58,886 nt of DNA from an uncultured Clostridia bacterium (GTDB lineage: Bacteria; Bacillota; Clostridia; TANB77; CAG-508), in the NCBI GenBank assembly GCA_944387525.1, contig CALXFF010000006.1, positions 1 through 58,886 on the forward strand, given 5' to 3'. Position numbers and translations under genes: made by a program. The notes under the pieces were generated by a model, which saw only the letters and a list, made by a program, of their open reading frames with translations, made no database searches and was not told where the DNA came from. This document shows positions 54,193 to 58,886 of this stretch, piece after piece. Within the stretch, counting starts at the first letter, position 1. Every line of letters begins with the position of its first letter.

Positions 54193-54660
54193 ATGACAGA
54201 TAAAGAAAGAGATGAATTATTAATAAATATGGCTAATGACATGAAAAATGTAAAAAGTGACATGAATAACGTAAAAAGTGACATGAAAAATGTAAAAAGT
54301 GACATGAATAACGTAAAAAATGACATGAAAGAAAGGGATGTCATATTACAAAAACTATCTGATGACATGAAAGAAAGAGACAAATTATTAATAAATATAT
54401 CTAATGACATGAACAAAATGAAAAACGACATGAATAATATGAAAAATGAAATGAAAGATATAAAAGAAGAACAAAGAAGCTTAAGTAGAACAGTTGCAAA
54501 AATAGAAGTAGAGCATGGAGAAAAATTACAAATACTATTAGATGTAGTCACAGGACAAGAAGAAAAGAACAAAGAATTTGAAAGAAGATTTGAAGAACAT
54601 GAAAAAATATTAAGCGACCATGATGACGAAATTTATTACTTAAAAGAAAAAATAGGGTGA
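54193..54660 (+). CDS. coiled-coil protein with heptad repeats
   Basis: The 155-aa protein is almost wholly coiled coil. It opens with 7-residue repeats (DMKNVKS, DMNNVKS) and later DMN-x-MKN units, then a charged helix. AAAGGAGG precedes ATG 54193, a perfect promoter drives it, and it converges on mutS2. It has no membrane segment. A structural or scaffold role is likely; tail-fibre-like or DUF1640-like coils are alternatives. Confidence 0.75.
   Translation: MTDKERDELLINMANDMKNVKSDMNNVKSDMKNVKSDMNNVKNDMKERDVILQKLSDDMKERDKLLINISNDMNKMKNDMNNMKNEMKDIKEEQRSLSRTVAKIEVEHGEKLQILLDVVTGQEEKNKEFERRFEEHEKILSDHDDEIYYLKEKIG
54238..54321 (+). repeat. in-frame 21-bp tandem repeats
   Basis: Four 21-bp units (pairs of GACATGAAAAATGTAAAAAGT and GACATGAATAACGT-type units), i.e. 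two 42-bp copies, encode the DMKNVKS/DMNNVKS heptads. Such repeats can change number by slippage without breaking the frame. Confidence 0.85.
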
Positions 54661-54673
54661 AGGAAATAAAGGA

Positions 54674-57121
54674 TTATTTTAGTTCAACAACAGTAACACC
54701 CATTTCTCCTTCACCAAAAGAGCCAAGACGGAAAGACTTTACATGTGGGTTAGTCTTTAAAAATTTGTGAATACCATTTCTCAATTTACCAGTACCTTTA
54801 CCATGAACAATTCTGACAGTTTGTAATTTTGCTAAAGAACAGTCATCTAAGAATTTATCAATAACAAATATTGCTTCATCAACATTATATCCAATAACAT
54901 TAATTTCAGATTTAGCATTTTTAGTTTTTGAAATATCAGCATAACCATAAGAGCTAGAAGTATTTCTATTCAAAGTAAAATTAGTTTTATTAGAACTATT
55001 TTTATCTAATTTAGAATTATTTAATTTCGAATTATCCAATTTATCAAGATATTTAATATTTACATTAGTTTTCATATTTCCAATTTGAACTTGAACTTCA
55101 TTTGACTTAGAAACACGAGAAACTACCACACCAGGTTGTTTTAAAGTCTTAACAAAAACCTTCATATTTAAATAGATATCTTCAGGTTTTAATATAGAAG
55201 CATTTTTAGAAGAATCATTTTCAGAGCTATCCTCATTGTCATCATATATCTTAATATCTTTAATCTTAGAATTTAAAGCATTTCTCAAATTAGATAATTC
55301 AGCATTATTAGATAACTTATTTTCTTTTGCCAAACTATTCATTTCCTTTATAATCTCATTTGCATCTTCTTTGGCATCTAACAAAATATTTCTAGCCTTA
55401 ACTTTAGCATTATTAATCAACTCTTCTTCCTTATTTTTCAAAGATTGATTATCCCTTTCCAAAGATTTACGTAGCATTGAAACTTGATTCAATTCCTTAG
55501 TTATATCTTCTTTTTCCTTTTCAATTAAAGCCTTATCATCATAAATACTTTTCAATAAATTTTCAAAGGCAATTTCTTTAGAAGAAAGATGACTTTTAGC
55601 ATTGTCAATAATTTTTTCATCTAAACCTAACTTTTTACTAATTTCAAACGCATTACTTTTTCCAGGAATACCAACTAATAACCTATATGTAGGAGTTAGT
55701 GTTGAAACATCAAATTCAACAGAAGCATTCTCAAAATCATCTGTTGCTAAGGCATATTTTTTTAGTTCTGGATAATGAGTAGTAGAGATAGTTAAAGCAC
55801 CAATTTCTTTAATATGCTCTAAAATACTTATTGCAAGATTTGCACCTTCTAAGGGGTCTGTTCCAGAGCCTAGTTCATCTAGTAATATTAAAGATTCAGA
55901 TGTGAAATTCTTTAATATATCAACAATATTTGTCATATGAGATGAAAATGTACTAAGCGAACTAGTAATATCTTGGTCATCACCAATATCAGCAAAAACA
56001 TTGTCAAATACATATATTGAAGAATTTTCGTCACATGGTATTGCAAGACCTGAACATGCCATACAAGTTAAAAGACCAACGGTTTTTAATGTAACAGTTT
56101 TTCCACCAGTATTTGGACCTGTAATTAATAAAGTGGAAAAATCTTTCCCTAAAGATAAAGTGATAGGAACAACTGTATCTTTAGAAATTAGAGGATGCCT
56201 TGCATTTTTTAAATCAATTTCTTTTTTATCTGAAACTTTAGGAATAATTGCATTTATTGATTTCGCAAATTTAGCTTTTGCAAATATAAAGTCAAGTTTT
56301 CCAATAATATCTACATCATCTTTTAATTGAGATATAATAGGTACAAATAATTGACTTAATTCAAACAATATTCTTTCTATTTCAATATTTTCACTATTTA
56401 TTAATTCATGTATCTCATTATTCATCTCAAAAACTGATAATGGTTCAATAAAGACTGTTGAGCCTGCATTTGAAACATCATGTATTAAACCTTTGACTGA
56501 AGAACGATATTCTTCTTTTACTGGTATTACAAAACGTTCGTTGCGTATTGTAATGATAGGTTCTTGAATGTATTTGCTATATGAAGAAGAATGTATCATA
56601 TCATTTAATTTACTTCTAATATCTTGCTCCAAATTCTTTTTCTTTCTTCTTATAGAAGACAGCTCTTTAGATGCTCTATCATCAATTACATCTTCTTCTA
56701 ATATACAAGAAAATATTTTAGAAGAAATTGAATTATTTGAATAAAGCACATTAAATAAATCTGAAAGAATTGGAAAAGAATCAGCAGTAATAAAATCTTT
56801 ATCAAAATATGACTTCAATTCCTCAGCATTTTTTAAAATGTTTGCTAAATTTAAAAGTGATTTAGTGTTTAAACTTTGTCCACTTTCAAGTTGTTTTAAT
56901 GAAACAGTAATATCAGACACATCATAAAAAGAAGGAAAAGAATTACGCATTGATAAGTTTATTGCTTCAAGTGCTTCTTGTAATAATGAAACAACTTTTG
57001 ATTTTTCGTTACTAGGCAATAAATCTTTAACTAAATTCTTTCCATATTCTGTTGAGCAATAATTATTTAATTTTTCTAATATTTTGTTGTATTCTAATTT
57101 TTCTAAATGGTTTGTGTTCAT
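54674..57121 (-). CDS. mutS2: endonuclease MutS2 (with Smr domain)
   Basis: MutS2 suppresses recombination and in Bacillus acts on collided ribosomes. The 815-aa protein has the MutS core, Walker A GPNTGGKTVTLK, Walker B LILLDELGSGTDP, a long coiled coil (about 515-620) and the C-terminal Smr domain with VRIVHGKGTGKLR. AGGAG precedes the ATG on the minus strand and a consensus promoter lies just upstream. Confidence 0.95.
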   Translation of the reverse strand: MNTNHLEKLEYNKILEKLNNYCSTEYGKNLVKDLLPSNEKSKVVSLLQEALEAINLSMRNSFPSFYDVSDITVSLKQLESGQSLNTKSLLNLANILKNAEELKSYFDKDFITADSFPILSDLFNVLYSNNSISSKIFSCILEEDVIDDRASKELSSIRRKKKNLEQDIRSKLNDMIHSSSYSKYIQEPIITIRNERFVIPVKEEYRSSVKGLIHDVSNAGSTVFIEPLSVFEMNNEIHELINSENIEIERILFELSQLFVPIISQLKDDVDIIGKLDFIFAKAKFAKSINAIIPKVSDKKEIDLKNARHPLISKDTVVPITLSLGKDFSTLLITGPNTGGKTVTLKTVGLLTCMACSGLAIPCDENSSIYVFDNVFADIGDDQDITSSLSTFSSHMTNIVDILKNFTSESLILLDELGSGTDPLEGANLAISILEHIKEIGALTISTTHYPELKKYALATDDFENASVEFDVSTLTPTYRLLVGIPGKSNAFEISKKLGLDEKIIDNAKSHLSSKEIAFENLLKSIYDDKALIEKEKEDITKELNQVSMLRKSLERDNQSLKNKEEELINNAKVKARNILLDAKEDANEIIKEMNSLAKENKLSNNAELSNLRNALNSKIKDIKIYDDNEDSSENDSSKNASILKPEDIYLNMKVFVKTLKQPGVVVSRVSKSNEVQVQIGNMKTNVNIKYLDKLDNSKLNNSKLDKNSSNKTNFTLNRNTSSSYGYADISKTKNAKSEINVIGYNVDEAIFVIDKFLDDCSLAKLQTVRIVHGKGTGKLRNGIHKFLKTNPHVKSFRLGSFGEGEMGVTVVELK

Positions 57122-57154
57122 AATATATAAATCTCCTAACTTGTTGATATATCT

Positions 57155-57183
57155 ATTATACAGGTGTTTTTGGGGTTAGTCAA
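57155..57183 (-). promoter_or_regulatory. promoter of mutS2
   Basis: On the minus strand TTGACT (57183-57178), 17-base spacer, TATAAT (57160-57155). Confidence 0.85.
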
Positions 57184-57221
57184 CAACTAATAAAAAATTC
57201 AAAAAAGAAAGAATAAAACCA

Positions 57222-57250
57222 TTGACAAAAACAATGTATTACGTTAGAAT
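57222..57250 (+). promoter_or_regulatory. promoter of the pilin-like/SUMF1 surface protein gene
   Basis: TTGACA (57222-57227), 17-base spacer, TAGAAT (57245-57250). It diverges from the mutS2 promoter. Confidence 0.8.
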
Positions 57251-57456
57251 AAAAAATGTAAATAATAAGTACATTTTAGATTGCAAAAAGAACATTGAAA
57301 AATACATATCCTGGTTGTAAATAGTTTACTTGTAATGATTAGAAGTAAATATAAGTTTTTTTTGCAAGATAGAATGGAAAATTAGATACAAAAAGAATAA
57401 AAAAGCAAAAATTAGAAAATATTAAACGTAAGAGAAATAAGAGGAGGAAACACAAA
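57251..57456 (+). other. long 5' leader of the surface protein gene
   Basis: About 200 untranslated bases between the promoter and ATG 57457. They include TTGCAAAAAGAAC (near 57282) that can pair with GTTTTTTTTGCAA (near 57355), a GTAAA/TTTAC hairpin and the ribosome site GAGGAGG. I recognise no known riboswitch class here. Confidence 0.4.
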
Positions 57457-58806
57457 ATGCAAGAAAAAGTAAAAAGAAACAAAAGTGCAAAAAATATTCA
57501 AAAACAGGCAAAAGGTATTACATTAATAGCCCTTGTCATAACTATCATTGTGCTATTAATTTTAGCTGGAGTATCAATAGCAACATTAACAGGAGAGAAT
57601 GGAATATTAACACGAGCAAATGATGCAAGGGTTAATACAGGAATAGGAGAAGAAAAGGATGCGATAGGATTAGCATATAATGCGGTAATGACAGATACTT
57701 TAGGAGATGGAGTAGAAGCAGGAAAATTACAAGAAGAATTAAGAAACAATGGATATACAAATGCAACAGCGGTGGATAATGGAGATGGAAAAATAAAAGT
57801 AACATTTCCAGATACAGGTAGGTCATATTTAGTTGATAGTAATGGAAATATAACAGAAACAGGAACTGGTGAAAATCCAACAGAAGGAGTACAGCCAGGA
57901 GAAATAGTTACAACAACTGAAAAAAATAACTATACAGATTCAGAAGAAAATAAGGCAACAGTACCAGCAGGATTTGTTGTATCAAAAATACCAGAAGAAC
58001 AAAAAGTATCAAGTGGATTAGTAATATATGATATACCAGAAGATAAATTAGCAGATGTAGATTGGACAAAGAAAAATGCTGATGGAGCATATAATGTACA
58101 AACATTATATAATCAATTTGTATGGATACCAGTAGCAACAGGAGGAGAATATATAAGAAATTTCAGTTATCCAAGTTATTATGATTCTAATTTAGATGAC
58201 ACACCAGAAGGTTCAACATTTACAGATACAGGTTATTTACCAGAAAGAATACAAGGTGCAGATGATGCAGAAAGTAATGAAACAGCAGAAAGAAATGCAG
58301 TAATGAAATATAATGGATTTTATATTGCAAGATACGAAGCCGGAAAAGATACAGACGGAACAACAGTAATAAGTAAGCAAGATGCAACAGTATATACAGA
58401 TGAAACACAAACAGAATTTAAAGCCATTGCAAAAACAATGTATACAGGTTCTGCAGTAAAAAGTGCAATGTGTTCAGGAATACAATGGGATATGGTAATG
58501 AAATTTGTAGATGGAAAAAAACCAGCACAAGGGGAGATATATGATGTAAGAACATATGATGCAAATAGACATACAGGAAGTAAAACAACAGCAGGAAAAA
58601 ATGAATATGACAAAGTACAAAACATCTATGATTTAGAAGGAAATTGTTATGAATATGTAGCAGAAAAAAATAACACAAGCCTTCCGTTTGTTTATCGAGG
58701 AGGCTACTACAATAAGAATAGCGGCTACAGAGCGAGCAAACGCTATCGCTATGATGACTTTGCCAACGGCACCCTTACCTTCCGTCCAGCACTTTATATA
58801 ATGTAG
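57457..58806 (+). CDS. pilin-like surface protein with SUMF1/C-type-lectin-like domain; candidate DGR target
   Basis: In this 449-aa protein residues ~24-50 (KG-ITLIALVITIIVLLILAG) resemble a type IV prepilin N-terminus, with cleavage expected after the Gly, but with Ala where Glu+5 is usual. A linker and a SUMF1-like domain follow: FVWIPV, GFYIARYEAG, IQWDMVMKFV, NIYDLEGNCYEY, YRGGYY, RASKRYRY and LTFRPALYIM. The C-terminal ~36 codons switch from AT-rich to GC-richer codon use. Variable proteins of diversity-generating retroelements carry their variable region at exactly this place in this fold, often ending in FRPAL-like sequence. AGGAGG precedes ATG 57457. Confidence 0.85.
   Translation: MQEKVKRNKSAKNIQKQAKGITLIALVITIIVLLILAGVSIATLTGENGILTRANDARVNTGIGEEKDAIGLAYNAVMTDTLGDGVEAGKLQEELRNNGYTNATAVDNGDGKIKVTFPDTGRSYLVDSNGNITETGTGENPTEGVQPGEIVTTTEKNNYTDSEENKATVPAGFVVSKIPEEQKVSSGLVIYDIPEDKLADVDWTKKNADGAYNVQTLYNQFVWIPVATGGEYIRNFSYPSYYDSNLDDTPEGSTFTDTGYLPERIQGADDAESNETAERNAVMKYNGFYIARYEAGKDTDGTTVISKQDATVYTDETQTEFKAIAKTMYTGSAVKSAMCSGIQWDMVMKFVDGKKPAQGEIYDVRTYDANRHTGSKTTAGKNEYDKVQNIYDLEGNCYEYVAEKNNTSLPFVYRGGYYNKNSGYRASKRYRYDDFANGTLTFRPALYIM
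58690..58806 (+). other. candidate DGR variable region
   Basis: G+C across 58681-58800 is about 47% by count, against about 32% in 58561-58620 of the same gene. Half of the last 36 sense codons end in G or C (GGC, TAC, AGC, CGC, GCC, ACC), while the rest of the gene rarely uses such codons. The segment encodes GGYYNKNSGYRASKRYRYDD and the FRPAL end, the ligand-facing part of the fold. The template repeat and reverse transcriptase are not in the window. Confidence 0.68.
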
Positions 58807-58886
58807 AACCTGACGTAGGGACACTAAAATGGAAAAATATAGAAAAGAGCTCAAAGGCTTGAAACTGTAACAAATTTGTAATTCGA
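58807..58886 (+). other. right edge after the surface protein
   Basis: Eighty bases to the window end. One very short frame starts at ATG 58829 and stops after 13 codons. No template repeat, accessory gene or terminator can be made out before the edge. Confidence 0.4.

Noticed and set aside
57251-57440. c-di-GMP or other known riboswitch before the surface protein gene
   Set aside because: The long leader has pairing potential, but the conserved core sequences of GEMM-I or GEMM-II classes are not there.
58807-58886. Start of a DGR accessory (avd) gene at the right edge
   Set aside because: The frame starting at ATG 58829 ends after 13 codons, so no gene can be supported before the window ends.

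Overview
The window reads as chromosome of a very AT-rich (about 70% A+T by eye) low-GC Gram-positive of the class Clostridia, probably an uncultured gut-type lineage. The reasons are the gene families and their order (ctsR-mcsA-mcsB-clpC, ftsE-ftsX followed by two M23 hydrolases and a CtpA protease, yicC-remA-rpoZ-gmk, mutS2, split transketolase), strong AAGGAGG ribosome sites, CCA-encoding tRNAs and many TTGACA-17-TATAAT promoters.

Layout. 1-5300: tRNA-Glu, a yybP-ykoY type Mn2+ riboswitch with its terminator ahead of a P2-type cation ATPase, and the two halves of a transketolase. 5300-12120: a cell-wall hydrolysis block (ftsE, ftsX, two coiled-coil M23 proteins, ctpA), then pgsA and greA. 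12120-17600: an accessory stretch with a 276-bp imperfect palindrome, a hydrolase / acyltransferase / membrane-protein trio, a type III toxin-antitoxin locus of CptIN/ToxIN type (three 48-bp repeats, terminator, toxin), and a PIN-domain protein. 17700-27700: housekeeping genes (rlmN, P-loop/Asp23 protein, cmk, plsC, typA, a TPR protein, an O-methyltransferase, thyA, folA) plus a strongly promoted 71-aa protein with 14 cysteines. 27805-35180: an integrated accessory island between tRNA-Leu and carA, with a large serine recombinase, a leader-peptide/attenuator unit, structured RNA regions, unknown proteins, a zincin, a gene-end duplication and a candidate type I toxin-antitoxin cassette. 35200-44500: carA-carB with a short leader ORF, rubrerythrin, rsmE, yicC, remA, rpoZ, gmk. 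45000-50005: the CtsR-controlled protein-quality operon with two CtsR boxes. 50150-57121: a SUMF1-like protein, dxs, an S4 RNA-binding protein, a heptad-repeat protein and mutS2. 57457-58806: a surface protein with a pilin-like N-terminus and a SUMF1/C-type-lectin-like C-terminus whose last ~110 bases differ sharply in base composition from the rest of the gene.

The most interesting signals are (i) that last gene, which looks like the target gene of a diversity-generating retroelement whose template repeat and reverse transcriptase would lie just past the right edge; (ii) the type III toxin-antitoxin locus; (iii) families of 55-90 nt palindromic repeats built around GGGACGG/GGACAGG modules that sit on the 3' ends of genes, several supplying or overlapping the stop codon; and (iv) a set of small promoter-driven RNAs and tiny hydrophobic peptides in the island. 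All calls rest on reading the sequence; no database search was possible.
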